Assembly (NCBI GenBank): GCA_023313575.1
Contig: JAJTTP010000005.1
Coordinates: 2,930,976 to 2,994,975 of the forward strand
Direction of reading: 5' to 3'
DNA from: Eutypella sp. D-1
Taxonomy: Eukaryota; Ascomycota; Sordariomycetes; Xylariales; Diatrypaceae
DNA length: 64,000 nt
Shown here: positions 1 to 11,220 of the stretch, in pieces
Layout: each line of letters begins with the position of its first letter
Numbering within the stretch: the first letter of the stretch is position 1
Translations under genes and position numbers: made by a program
Notes under the pieces: model-generated
Told to the model about the DNA's origin: nothing
The model's database searches: none
The model's input: the letters and a program-made list of their open reading frames with translations, nothing else

Positions 1-255
1 TCCCTCATGACACCTAAACGACCTCTCGTGGACCTCTTCAACGGAGGCATTGTCTCGTGGGTGTGTATGGACACCCTGATCACGCTTGCGCGATTCGATG
101 TATGTATGGCCGTGATCGATTAATTGTAGAGATGAGGTGGGCATATAATAGTAGCAAGTGTGATGTGAATGTTATACAGGTCAGGTCTGAATGGGATTAA
201 TGGGGAAGAGAAAAGGAGCCGATACTTTAGAGTGAGTGTTGTCTAGCCGGAGCTC

Positions 256-289
256 TATGGAATTGGATATGGAATTGGATATGGAATTG
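256..289. repeat. 12-bp tandem repeat, about 2.8 copies
   Basis: The unit TATGGAATTGGA occurs twice in full and then once as its first ten bases, with no mismatch. It lies in gene-free DNA near the left edge and has no evident function. Confidence 0.9.
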
Positions 290-683
290 AGTGTTAATTA
301 ATTGATGATAAGAGGTCGCGTTACCGCGTCGTCGTTGCTAGTCACTTGGTACCGGTAGATACCCAGGTACGAAGTACTGGGGACAGGACGGGAATCTTGA
401 CTTACATAAGTACCTAGGTACCACAAGCCCCACTCATCGCGAATTCACGTGATCCCAAAAGCCCCTATTCAGTACCTACATATGTACCTAGGTAGGTAAC
501 CTTCTATCCTATCATTTTGTGATACATACCTGATATATAATAGAGGTTTACAGCTTCTGTAGGTGCTTAGCCTGAGCTATAAACCTTGGGAATGTCGAGC
601 TTAAGTACGAAGTAGACAACGTGGGCAATATAAATGCGCAATGCAAAGATACCACTACCTGCACTACCAGATACTTACTTGAG

Positions 684-1034
684 CTACACGCCTACATTGT
701 CATGATACTCGTAAACTCGCTTGTGGTCATCGAAAAAATGCCGACGGATCCAGTGGATTTGGTCTACTGGTATTTCCATGTATGAACGGACCCAAGTCGT
801 ATTCGGTCGGTAGGGCGGCAGGTAGATCACGATCTCTAAGTCGACTGGCTGACCTAACTTTCTCTTCTTCTGATTGCCGTGAACGACGACGAGTTCGTCG
901 TCATCAACAACATCTTGCTCGTTATCCTCGCCGTGCCCGATGTCATCGTCACGCGCGAGAGCGATCTGCTTCTGACAGCGAGTCTTCAGGCTTGTCGTTG
1001 CTGGAGTCATTTTAGTCTTGGCCTGAGGACGCAC
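684..1034 (-). CDS. Weak small open frame, hypothetical
   Basis: This is an open minus-strand frame of about 116 codons. It opens with GTG, and the first ATG lies eight codons in. The encoded peptide has an acidic stretch (residues about 29-50, rich in D and E) followed by a basic KKRK motif and an aromatic C-terminal part. No family is recognised. The plus strand over the same bases is also open for shorter lengths, so chance is possible. It could be one exon of a larger gene or no gene at all. It is listed because its amino-acid composition is more protein-like than that of other frames nearby. Confidence 0.22.
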   Translation of the reverse strand: MRPQAKTKMTPATTSLKTRCQKQIALARDDDIGHGEDNEQDVVDDDELVVVHGNQKKRKLGQPVDLEIVIYLPPYRPNTTWVRSYMEIPVDQIHWIRRHFFDDHKRVYEYHDNVGV

Positions 1035-1822
1035 GTATATATTTGCTCTAAGGTACCTAGGTAGGTATTTAAGATATGTACCTACTGGGTTGAGCCAAAA
1101 ATTGGATACAGTTGAATACCGTGCAAATGCCTAGGTCCTATGCAGTACCTCCTGAGCCAGCCCCTGCAGGCAATACCTAGGTACCTTAGGCGATGACCTG
1201 GAACCTTGAACTGCCTAAGTACCTAGTATGTCACTCAACCAGCTCCTTCCTATCCCTTCACTTTCAAGGATGAAGGAACGTTCGAGCTCTATAAAGTATA
1301 CCTAGGTATGTTTTGTGGATAGGTACCTATATCTTCGCTTACCCACGTCGTGCTGACCTATCAAGTATCTACTTAGGTATCTATAGGTATCCCCAGGCAA
1401 GGCTTTAATACCCTAACTGAGGTCGGTTAATAATCAAAGATGCTGTCAACAGTATATATGAGATAGCAAAGATAGCGAGAGAAACCCAAAATGGCAATAT
1501 GATACCTAAGTCTACCCCAGTATGAACCAACTCAAGTTGACATCCTGATATATAACCGGGTTTCATTCAGTTCATCCTTTTGCCTTCAACATTTCAATCA
1601 TTCTTTTCGTATACGTGACAGCCCAATTTTATCAGCACCGCCATAAAGATATTATTGTGCTAAAACACACACGTAACGCGGTTGTTACATGATGGAGGGG
1701 GATCTCATTTCCTTGTGAGCGAGTTTACGCAAGAATTCACAGGCGGCCCAAAATTTAAGTGATCATAACATCCTGACTATCCATCTTACAGCGATCCCGT
1801 TGATCAATTCAACATCGTTGAG

Positions 1823-3547
1823 ATGTCGTCCAGCACTACCGGGGGCCAATCCAGGCGCCAGCTACCTTCCACCGATGATCTCCCGTTGAACCGCTCTTTG
1901 GATTGTTTAGCTCCTGACATAGAGTCAACGGCCGAGAACACTACCCAAACGAGCCACTCCGCAGTCTCAGCTGCCCCACAACCAGTGAGGAATGTGCCGA
2001 CTCAGCTGAGCTTTCCCACTGACTGGACATTCCCCGGCAGGGCTCTACAGGGTCAAGACAGCATCGTTTCTGGCCGAGGCAGCACTCAACGACGTCCTGT
2101 GATAGCCAATTTCATCGTTTCTGATATAGACGGGCCTTCTCACGAAATCATAGAGGCTATCTATCAAGAACTAGCCCCTAAGGCAGGAAGTGGTGTCCTC
2201 GAGGTTCGAGGGGACGCTCCCTACACTTACATACACATCGAGACTGGCAGTGAGAATGAGACTCAATTCCTTGTACACGCCGCCCGGGATCTAGCTGATG
2301 ATCTCATCTCGGACAAGGCCGCTGATGCGACGGCCCTGTTCCAGGAACCACCACCCGGGCCCGAAGAAAATTTTCAGGTTGTCTTCGACGTCCAGAAATC
2401 TGGCGCGAGACCTAAGTTAGTGTCTATCCCTGCCAAAGTACCAGAAGCCTCTGATGGGGCGGTAGATTATGTAGCACAACTTAGCCGCGCCGTCTACCGA
2501 AGCTTGAAGAGAGCTGTACGACAGCAGTTGGCTCTCGTCGTGAGCGTAAAGTTTGGACACTTCATCCTCCAATCTTATCCCCAGGATCGGCAGGCCCTTG
2601 ACTATCAACTCTTCAGAACTATGGTCGATGGTCCGAGGGCGTCCGGGTATTTCAAGGCCGAGTATGTGATGGGAGCAACTAGCGTTTGAGAAACAGACTA
2701 ACGGGTTCAGTAGAGTATCTGACGCGCATATGGCGAAAAGGATTCTAGAGAGAATTCAGAAGGGCGATGGGCCCCTGCTGCCTATGAATAGCCAGGCAAG
2801 TTCGGCTGCTGAGGTCATGCCGGTCTACATGTTCGAAGCGCAATGGGACCAGGGCAGGGTGGAAGCCGACATAGAGGCGATACCCAACTCCGAGAGCCCA
2901 GCTACCGGAAACTCGCGATATAGAGTAGCTAGGACAAGAACATTTCCAGAAAGACCTAATCAACCTGAGATCAGTCTCACCGTTTTCAGCCTAGGCAGGT
3001 AAGGGTTGAATAGCCATGAGTACACAGGAGAAATGCTAAAGATATGTTTAGGGAATTCGATTGGATAATAGAGGCCTCAAGGGAGGACACCCTGGCCGGT
3101 GCCTCAGCTGCCGTAAACCAATTCATAATATCGGCTGATGTCCGTATGCAAGGCCGTAACTTTGAATGCTGGCCAACGATTACGCTTAAGAGCAATCACG
3201 TGATAGGGAAGGCACTGACAGGCATCACTATCAAGAGCCTTTACCAATTCAGGTGGAAGACTACGCCTTACATTGTCGAGATGACTGTCAATCGCCGGTG
3301 GGCATGCATAAAAGACATGAAGAATGAACCAGATGTTGACTTTGGTATCACCGTGTATGGAGAGAATTGGAATCAGGGGTCTCAGTCCGTCGCTCAACCC
3401 ACCGGAAACGCGTGGGGTGATGAGCTTGAATTACTATTCAGCGATGAAGAAACCGCGACGGCAGCGGGTGATGAGAGGGTCCGGCGGTTCGTGGGCATTA
3501 TCCAGGGAGTGCGAGACGCGATTGACACGGTCCAAGACGAAGCATGA
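1823..3547 (+). CDS. Unrecognised three-exon gene, 540 aa
   Basis: The exons are 1823-2661, 2711-2998 and 3052-3547. Intron 1 (49 bp) runs from GTATGT to TTCAG with a CTAAC branch site. Intron 2 (53 bp) runs from GTAAGG to TTTAG with GCTAAA. Both introns restore the frame exactly (phase 2 each time), which joins three otherwise separate open frames into one protein of 540 residues. The first 90 residues are Ser/Thr/Gln-rich and probably disordered. The rest is of mixed composition, with an aromatic stretch in exon 3 (FRWKTTPYIVEMTVNRRW) and an acidic C-terminus. No signal peptide or membrane segment is evident. I do not recognise the family. The compact structure suggests a soluble intracellular protein. 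The start is the first ATG of the frame, shortly after an AT-rich leader. Confidence 0.75.
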
Positions 3548-3854
3548 AAGAATGCCCTCGGGCAACAACGTCATCCATTTCCTAACATTACCCAACAGGT
3601 GCTATGTACCACTTAGAATTGAGGCCGGACACTGTGTGGCTACAAACCACAAATTCAGTCACAGTCGTTACTGGGAAACCGGCGATGGTCACACCCGAAT
3701 CCATGGACTGCAGGCTGGACGATAGTCTTCTTCCAGCCTGCCGTGCTTGATTTTCCCCTGTATCCGAGGATTCTCATGAATGAGTCCAGGACACAACCAC
3801 GACTCCCTGTAAAGATATAGATATGATAATGCCAGGGCGGCACCTTTTTTTGTT

Positions 3855-3869
3855 GGGGGGGGGGGGGGG
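3855..3869. repeat. Homopolymer run of 15 G
   Basis: An uninterrupted run of 15 G residues lies between the convergent 3' ends of the 540-aa gene and prefoldin subunit 5. Runs of this kind are prone to length error in sequencing, so the exact length is uncertain. Confidence 0.9.
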
Positions 3870-3939
3870 ACGCTCGGCCTTGAGGGAGGCGTAGGGGGCC
3901 CCGATATATCGGGAGATAGTTGGGAGAGATGTCGTTTAG

Positions 3940-4795
3940 TTAGGCTGGTGGATTCTGCGGGGTGGCGAGCTTTTGCCTCAGTACTAGAGCAGGGTTCAAA
4001 GGTCAGTCTGCGTCTAATTATAGCAATGGCAAATCACCAAAGACATAAAAAATCGAGTCCGGCAATTGGAGCAATTGGAGTATATGAGAGACACTGTCGT
4101 CTTACCTTCTTCCACAACCCGAAGGTTATTTGACTTGGTCTGCACGATTGCCTCGAGCTCTTTGATACTTCCACCGATCTCCCCGACCTTATTCTCGTAG
4201 AACTGGGCAGCCGATTTTACTTCCTGGTGTGTGCTCCATTAGTATATCTGTACATCCATGGAAAGGAGACGGTAACTACCTTTTCAACGTAAAAGCCAGT
4301 GCCGACATCGACGATGACGTGAGAAGAGCCAGTGAGATTTCCACGGACGTAGAGGGAGTTCGTCAAGGGTACCAGAATGGGCTTATTCTCTAATGGATTT
4401 GTAATACTCATAATACTCATGGTCAGACGAGACGGTCAGACGAGACGGTCAGACGAGATGATCAGAGGATGGTGGGTGAATGAATGGCAGGTGGGAAAAG
4501 AAAATATCTCCTTGCTCACCCTGGAGAGCTGGGGATTGCCCGCCCTGGACACATCGTAGACATTCGCGGAACTTGGACTGGGCGGCGTGGAGTTGTGTGA
4601 AGGAAGAGGTCAGGTGCTCAAGTTCCTCGTCGAGCTGCTTCTTGACCTGGGTAAGCTGCTGCGCGTTGAGGCTGTCGAGGTTGACTATTTTTTTTTTATC
4701 GGTGATGGAGAGTAAGTAAATCGACCCGAGGTAAAAGATTAAAAGGATTCTGGTGAAGGTATTAACGCACCAGATTCACCGGTACCGCTCGCCAT
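3940..4795 (-). CDS. Prefoldin subunit 5 (GIM5/PFD5), 153 aa
   Basis: Prefoldin is the hexameric cytosolic co-chaperone that passes unfolded actin and tubulin to the TRiC/CCT chaperonin. Subunit 5 is one of its two alpha-type subunits. The minus-strand exons are 4795-4771, 4684-4520, 4389-4280, 4223-4106 and 3983-3940, and all splice phases agree. The introns are 86, 130, 56 and 122 bp, one with a TACTAAT branch site. Family features are an N-terminal helix ([20 protein letters not shown]), the beta-hairpin segment [11 protein letters not shown], and the hallmark [11 protein letters not shown], followed by the C-terminal coiled-coil helix ending [13 protein letters not shown]. The length is normal for the family. 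The first exon has only 25 coding bases, so an automated annotation could miss the true start. The family assignment is secure from the conserved segments. Confidence 0.93.
4421..4459. repeat. 13-bp tandem repeat, three copies, inside a prefoldin intron
   Basis: GGTCAGACGAGAC occurs twice and then a third time with one final base changed. It lies within intron 2 of the prefoldin subunit 5 gene, just upstream (in the gene's direction) of exon 3. It creates no coding change. Confidence 0.9.
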
Positions 4796-5682
4796 GATCG
4801 TTGTCGGTGTTGCGTAGGTGTGCTCTGCTTCCAGTGGTGAGAGTGGCAAGAGTGACGATAGTTTGGATACGTAAGTAACCTCCCTACCTACTTTGATTGT
4901 TACTTAAACGCATATTTTAGCTGCCGCCGACCCCCCGCGCCGTCTACTTCGAAGGGCAAGCAAGCTGGCAAGGTTAACGCGGCGGTTAGTGGGTAGGTGG
5001 GGTAGGTGGATAGCTGGTCTGGGTACCTACCTAGATACCTAGGTAGGTATTTAACCTGCTTTACTTCATACCTACCCCGCATCACTCACTTTTACTGGCT
5101 ATCTGCAACCAGCTGCAAGCATGTAAAAGCTGGATGTATGTATATATGCAGCTATATGCATTTATATTTTTGATATGGCATATGCTGTCTGACTTGTTGG
5201 TCACCGAAACTTTCGTCTGTTTCCCACCTAGAGCTTCTACAGTTTTATTTACACACGTGATCAATTTCCCAATTTACTGACATATATACATTAAGGCTTA
5301 TTTTCCTTTCTTTTCACTCAGTCCTGAGCAAATATTCGCAGCCAATGGGTTTAACCAACACATATCGCGTCCACTGTCATGCGTCTCTAGGATACGTAAC
5401 TGCCTGCCATATGTAACAAGAGGTGGCAACTTCCGCCCGACATCAGATCAATCGTCCTTTGTGCAATTGAATTCCAGTGTCGTTATCATATCCCGTAATA
5501 CGTATACACACATGGAGGTGTGATCAAAAAAAGAGGGGGGGGGTTCGAAGGGTAAATCACATTGGCACCTTCGGTGGTGACCGTGGTGGCCATAGTGGCC
5601 AAGGAAAAGAGACGGGGAGAGAGAGAACAGGAAAGCAAAATCAATACGCCAATGCCATGGTGGGTATCATGGAAACGAAGAC

Positions 5683-7228
5683 TCATCCCTCATTCGCAGT
5701 CTCCGACGCCTTCTCCTTCAGTTGCTTAATCTCCTGCTCCAGCGCCTCCACCTTGTCCACCTCCGCCTTCTTCTCCGACTCTAGCTCCGCCGCCTTGGCC
5801 TCCAGCTCCTGCTCAGCCTGCCACCGTGTTAGCGCTTACTCCCGTAGTAGTCCGTATGAATCAGGGTTATATTCTTTTGCCTACCTGCTCAGCGGCCTTC
5901 AGGTCCTCTTCTGCCTTAGACAGTTGGGTGGCCTGCTCGTCGTACTGTCCCTGTAGCTTCGTACGCTCTTCCCGGGTCGCCTTGACCTGATCTTGCAAGG
6001 CAGAGGCGATGCCCTTCACCTTCTGCAGCTCGGCCTCGTGGGCCTTCTCGAGAGCCTTCGTCTGCTCCTCATGACTGGCAGCTCCCTGCTTGGCGGTTTC
6101 CAAGTCCTTCTCCAGGGCAGCATGGGCGGCCTCAAGAGCTTTGTGCTTTTCTTCCCACTCCGCTGCCTCTTTCTTCGCCGTCTCGATTCCCTCGTCTGAG
6201 TCCTTCGTCAACTTGTCGTGGGATTCTTGTAGCGCGGCCAACTTCTCCTGCGATTCGGCAAGTGTTTGCTTGGCAGACGATGAGCCATCCTCCAAGTCGG
6301 CCTGTAGCTTTTCATGTGCCTTTTGGAGTTCGGCAAGCTTGGCTTGAGATTCAGCCAGGTCATTCTGCACCGCGGAGGCTGCCGCCTCGGAATCCTGCTT
6401 GAGCTGGTCGTGCGCTTGCTGTAAGGCCTCGAGCTTTTCCTGGGACGCGGCCAGGTCGTCCTTCGCCGAGGAAAGCTGCGCATCCGAATCTGCCTTCAGC
6501 TGATCATGCGTCTGCTGCAGGTCGGCAAGCTCCTTCTTGGTGGCGGAGAGTTCGCCACCAGAGTTTGCCTGGAGTTTCTCATATGCCTCCTGTGCGGTGC
6601 CGTGTTGCTGCTCCAGTTCTACAATTCGTTGTTTCAAGGATGATACTTGCTCGTCGAACTCGTTCTTCAGTTTGGCTTGCTCACTCTGGAGGGCCTCGCG
6701 CTGCCGCTCGGCCTCTTGGAGCTGGCCCTCGGCGGCAGACAACTCATCCTTGAGCGAGGCTTCGAGGGAATTCTTCTGCTGTATCGCCTCGTCCAGCTCC
6801 TTTTTGGCAGCGGCTACCTCGTCAGTGAGAGTGGTCTCCTCCTGCTCCAAGTCCTTTACCTGAGTTTCCAGCTGTGAAATGTAGGTCCGGGCTCCGGCGA
6901 GATCTTGTTCAAGCTTAGTGGCAGCATCACGGTCTTCGTCGGATTTGTCACCGTTCTGCTTCAGTTCGGATTCAAGCTTAGTGGCGCGCTCCTGAGCTTC
7001 ACTCAGTTTGGCTTCGAGTTCATCGACTTTCTTTTGCAAGGTCTCCTCCTCGCCGGATGCCTCGGTGAGCTTGGTCTTAGCCTCAGTGAGCTCTTTTTCC
7101 TTATCCTCGAGGTCCTTCTTGAGCTTCTCGATGGTCTTCTCCTGCTCAGTGATCCTCTTTTCTATCGCTTCCTTGTCATTTTTGGAGGTTGACTCGGAGC
7201 CATAAAAGGTGGAAAGGACGTTGCCCAT
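5683..7228 (-). CDS. Acidic coiled-coil protein with a myristoylation-type N-terminus, 492 aa
   Basis: The exons are 7228-5885 and 5817-5683. The 67-bp intron starts GTAGGC, has a GCTAAC branch and ends GGCAG, in phase 0. Nearly the whole chain from residue 20 is heptad-patterned and rich in E, K, Q, A and L, predicting a long coiled coil. Residues 237-340 contain a 32-residue repeat whose units start at 237 (LQQTHDQLK), 269 (LQQAHDQLK), 301 (LQKAHEKLQ) and 333 (LQESHDKLT). The protein begins MGNVLST, which fits the N-myristoylation consensus (Gly2, Ser6), so peripheral membrane attachment is plausible. No motor, SMC or other catalytic domain is present. It resembles generic scaffold or tether proteins. 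A specific function cannot be given. Confidence 0.85.
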
Positions 7229-8879
7229 ATCGATGGATTCGTTGCGGGGAGGGCAAGGATGGGTGGATCAGAAAAGGAGGGGAAGAGATGAATATCAGCC
7301 ACAATATCACAGCTCTCGGATTATCAAATTATACACCTTGACAAGGTGAGAGGTAAGAAATTCAAGGTGAATAAATTAGTAGAGGAGTGACCCGATGACA
7401 ATTGGTGATAATAATTGTAACCAGAGCTCTTAATGGCAAATGGCAGAGTGAGGAGATTGGGGGGGGCGTATGAGAAAAAAAGTTGAGAGGTTCCCGTTTT
7501 TTTTTTTCTCCCAATCGCTTCCCATTCACTTTTTTTTTTTTCCCTTTCTGGTCGATCCAACCAGAAAACACTGGAGGGTCTGATACATAAGATCGATAAG
7601 GCGGTCAATTAGATACATATCGCCATATCTAAGCACTATGATTGGCATACCTATTAGATACTTAAAGTACCTACCTTGTAGGGAGTTATCTATCTTGTCT
7701 ATTTAGGTAAGTCGGGTATGTATATACTAACCAAACCTCGAGATACAGTTACCTGCTGGTTATCTGCTGGTACCACCTTGATTATATACCTATGTACCTA
7801 GGTCTGGTAAATTGTAGGTACATAGGCAAGGTAGGTAGACACGAGTAATCTTACGATATCTCTCCCTACGACGTCGGGTATGCTTTTTGGGGGGGGGGGA
7901 TATTTATCATCAATTGTATATGAGAGGGGTTTCAAAATCAAAGACAAAGGAAATAAAAATCAGGTCGATCTCCGAGGCGCCGGAGCGCCTAGTCCCGACT
8001 GGCGCTTAAAAATGAGGTAAAGAGGATCCTGGCGTCTCCATACCCAATGCTCCCAATGCTTCCTACCCAGGTAGGTAGGTGTATGTCTGTTAGCTGCCAA
8101 TTGTGCAGTGCAGTCGCGCAGTCGTGCAGTCGTGCAATGTAGTCTTGCAGCTGTTACAGGACGACCTGCCCCGCCCCCGCCCTCACCCTCACCCTCGTTT
8201 AATACAATGCATAGATGACTTCGGTTTCGGTACTCGGTAAGGACAGACCGCCAAAAGATCTATGCTGTGCGGTCGTACATTACTTATTATCGTGTTGTCC
8301 CCTCATATTTGCCAGGATCTACTGTTTTCACATACATACTTACATTTTCACATACACATATACCTATTCATTACCAAGGTAGGTGGCGGAAGCGGTATTC
8401 CTAACCAGCCAGCTGCGCTCTTCTAAAAACGAATAAACGGATAAAGTGAAGCTGAGGTCAAATTAACTTTACCAAGTCAGGGCGTCGCAGTTGTAACTAG
8501 CCTGTTAAAGAATTGTTGGTCCGCTTTAACTCCGCACAGATGCAACTTATTACACTAGGTAATTAAAGGTTAATTTATATACCTAGGTAATTACTGACCA
8601 GCCAACGCAGCCACACTCAGCCACTTAGCCACTTGACCACTCTAGGTACCCAGTTTATCTAACCCGAACTGCACCTCAACCCCAAAATCCATCCATATTG
8701 GACCATATGCCAAATAGGCCCGGTCATAGGCCTGTATAATAATAAACCTGGCCTAGAATAATTCGATCAATATGGCCTTCTATGGTGATTTATAAAAACC
8801 GGGCCGACGTGGTCTGTACAAACCCATCCAAAACTCAATATCAATATCGAACGTCCAAACGAGATTCGTGGTTGTTATA
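7229..8879. other. Intergenic region without a supported gene
   Basis: This is the upstream region of the coiled-coil gene. It contains pyrimidine/purine tracts near 7470-7550, several TACCTAGGTA-type words (7620-7840, 8065-8080), a G-run near 7888, and an imperfect 8-bp tandem repeat CAGTCGTG (8111-8134). No frame on either strand looks protein-coding. Confidence 0.6.
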
Positions 8880-10320
8880 ACTTATGAAAGCATTAGCGAG
8901 AGCAAGAATAAGGGTCAACTCCTCCTATCGCATGCTCTTCTCTGGTAGCGTCCACCATAAGTTCCTCCCAGTCTGTTACAGGTAGCCCATTACGATTATA
9001 GACTTACATTTTTCCGCATTGAAAGAAGGTTCTTGAAGCCCTCCTCCAACAACTTCTCTAATGTAGATAGCATCGGTATCAAAGCAAAAGTATCACAGTC
9101 TTTATGGAACTTAGGTTATTCAAGACGTATAGTAATCATTAACTTTCATAACATTTACTACTAAGGAACACGGATTAGTTAGAGAGAAAAGCGTAAAGGC
9201 TAAAACGTGAAGATAAAAACGAAGCGCCTCGGCGAGACAAGCCTGGGCGGGAGGCGCGAACCTTCACATTTACAATTTCCACGCTGTAACCTCACACCAT
9301 CCTCGGGTCCCAACAGCACAAAGAAGAAAAGGGGGGAGGGGGGGGCTACAATCTTCACGTCCCCGTATGACCCCAAATTGCAGCCAGTGTCGGACTCGTT
9401 CATCACCAACATAAGTGTATGTCTACTCTTAAGAAAACACGTATGATTATCTATAGCGATTAGGAGTGGTTCCTTTCTTGCTAAAGAGCGTGGACTAGGT
9501 CTAGATAGGAAAGCTGGAGGATCTCCCATAAATAGCGATAATAAGCGATAGACCTCAAATTCCTAGTGAACTCGGCCCCCTTCCACATAAAACTGGTAAA
9601 AGTGTCAGTCAACAGTAGCCCATGAACAAAATCAGTCAAGGTCTCTGCTAGGGCACTTAACCTACTCTCCTGTGGTATTTCCCCGTGGCGGGACTCCGAT
9701 CGTTTAAGGGGGCGCCTATAGGACGCTTTTTATAATGAATCATAATTCGAGCAACATTTGGTAATAGTGTGTGCTTAAAGAACTGATGTTTAATCATATT
9801 ATTAGCGTCCAATTTTCGACTTACTTTTCAACCAAGTGACGAAAGTCGATGGCGACTGTTTAAGGAATAACTGCATCTCGTTTAGCAGTAACCATGATTT
9901 GAATAAAGTTGAGGCCATCTTACTAAAGCAAGGTGGAACAAACGTATATCGCACATATGCTTATAACACTAGGCATTTAATAAACAGGATCCACCATAAC
10001 ATTCGATAAAGAGACTTCTTAACAATCGACTTTGGAACCACCTAGGAAACCGTACAGCCATATCGTACATTGCTAGTAGCCGTCGGATTTCGGAACTTGG
10101 GACAGCAACCTAAATGTCGATTAGCCAAAAAAAACACGCCCCAGACAACATCTCCTTGGCTTTCCTGTTTATAATGCATAGAAAAGGCTGACAGGGGCTG
10201 GCCATTCCAAGACCATATACCCCTTACGGACACCCCGACGAAGTATTTGTGGTGATGGGTCTCGCTTGCGGGATCCTGTCTAGTGATGGGAATCCTCTAT
10301 CTGTGCTGGCTTGGCATATG
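8880..10320 (-). pseudogene. Decayed protein-coding gene, family not recognised
   Basis: Reading the minus strand downwards, protein-like sequence continues across frames with a few disabling changes. From about 10,296 to 10,045 the frame is open (motifs HHHKYFVGVSVRG and GVFFLANRHLGCC). It meets TAG at 10,042-10,044, continues in frame (SLYRMLWWILFIKCL) to TAA at 9961-9963, and then continues (FKSWLLLNEMQLFLKQ) to about 9830. Homogeneous coding-like sequence then shifts frame (HTLLPNVARIMIHYKK near 9770-9720) and shifts again (LAETLTDFVHGLLL near 9640-9610). A further stretch (LSTLEKLLEEGFKNLL) lies near 9010-9080, followed by a possible GTAAGT...ACAG intron. The stops at 10,042 and 9961 are each one C-to-T or G-to-A change from a sense codon. 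The original family is unknown; it could be a host gene or part of a mobile element. Confidence 0.5.
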
Positions 10321-10675
10321 ATACTAACATTACCTATATTATAGCGAGGCCGGACCTACCCTGAGCGGTACTCTCTATGTGTATATGTAGTAGACCTCCT
10401 AAAAGGAGTGAATATGGAGAGTTCGAAATCACGTTAAATTTCCTGGTGGGTCGTGCTTCCCAAAGCTGATGAAAATGTTCAATGCGATGGACGGAATGAT
10501 CATTTATGCGTGTTCCAGGGGTCGGAAATTGTAACCTGAATGCCTCACATCCCGGAAAAGGAAGAGGGGTGGGGGAAGAGATAGAGATAGAGAGCGAGAT
10601 TCCATTCGTCTCTTGTGGATACGGTGAATAATAGCTATTCGAGGGTGTTCATATCTGCGGCGCATCCATCCCCCT

Positions 10676-10861
10676 TGTCAGCGTGTCACGCTGGCACTTC
10701 CTACTCCAGCCGTCCCGTACACTACATTGTCGGCACCCAGATGCCTAGATAGCCCTACCTGCCTGCCTGCGAAGGAAATGCATGTAGAACAGCCCTACAT
10801 ACATACACACATAGTATGGTCTACTTGTACGTAAAATATGTCATCATCCGTGTCAGCGTGT
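10676..10861 (+). mobile_element. Short 5'-truncated LINE (3' end only) with target-site duplication, not RIP-mutated
   Basis: The 11-base sequence TGTCAGCGTGT at 10,676-10,686 is repeated exactly at 10,851-10,861. The 164 bp between matches the 3' ends of the LINE copies at 33,890-34,055 and 54,690-54,860: CTACTCCAGCCGTC, then TCGGCACCCAG, then GGTCTACTTGTACGT, then the terminal AAAATATGTCATCATC tail. The flanking duplication and the tail are hallmarks of target-primed reverse transcription. CpA and TpG are abundant here, so this copy escaped the mutation that hit the long copies, as expected for a repeat too short to trigger RIP. Confidence 0.88.
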
Positions 10862-11220
10862 GTATAAGGGGTTGTATCATTAACTTGGTAATGACAGGGA
10901 TATGTCAACTGTTATGGAAAGGTCATCACTAGACAGACTAGTCTACCGATATATTAGTGATACTTATCACGGCAAACACGGTCAGTTGAGCCTCATTTGG
11001 TGGCGCCCAAGTATGCAACAGAACATTATTTAGATTAGTGAGACATCGAGTCAGAGAATATGGTGACTATCTAGGGGGGCATATTGATGCTCCTTTAATT
11101 GACATCACAATACACGATCACTCCCTTGTCGTACCCGCACCTCATGAAGCTCGACACACGCTAGCGCTTCTGGGAGATACAAGGGTTATGTCTTGTGAAT
11201 GGTTTTCCATGGATCGAGAT

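Larger units (their letters stand above)
1..1800. other. Gene-poor left edge rich in the palindrome TACCTAGGTA
   Basis: Apart from one weak open frame, no gene is supported here. The segment is studded with copies and variants of TACCTAGGTA/ACCTAGGTAGGT (for example near 410, 486, 1052, 1175, 1300 and 1370). The same motif returns near 5030-5050, 7790-7805, 8045-8075, 15,130 and 26,897, always outside the inferred coding exons. It looks like a dispersed intergenic palindromic word. Whether it is a protein-binding site or a mutation product cannot be told. Confidence 0.6.

Noticed and set aside
5993..7205. Several plus-strand frames rich in L, S and F
   Set aside because: They mirror the E/K/Q-rich coiled-coil gene on the minus strand and have no independent support.
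9200..9529. Overlapping open frames on both strands (109 and 79 codons)
   Set aside because: They lie within the decayed-gene region and neither has coding character over its full length.
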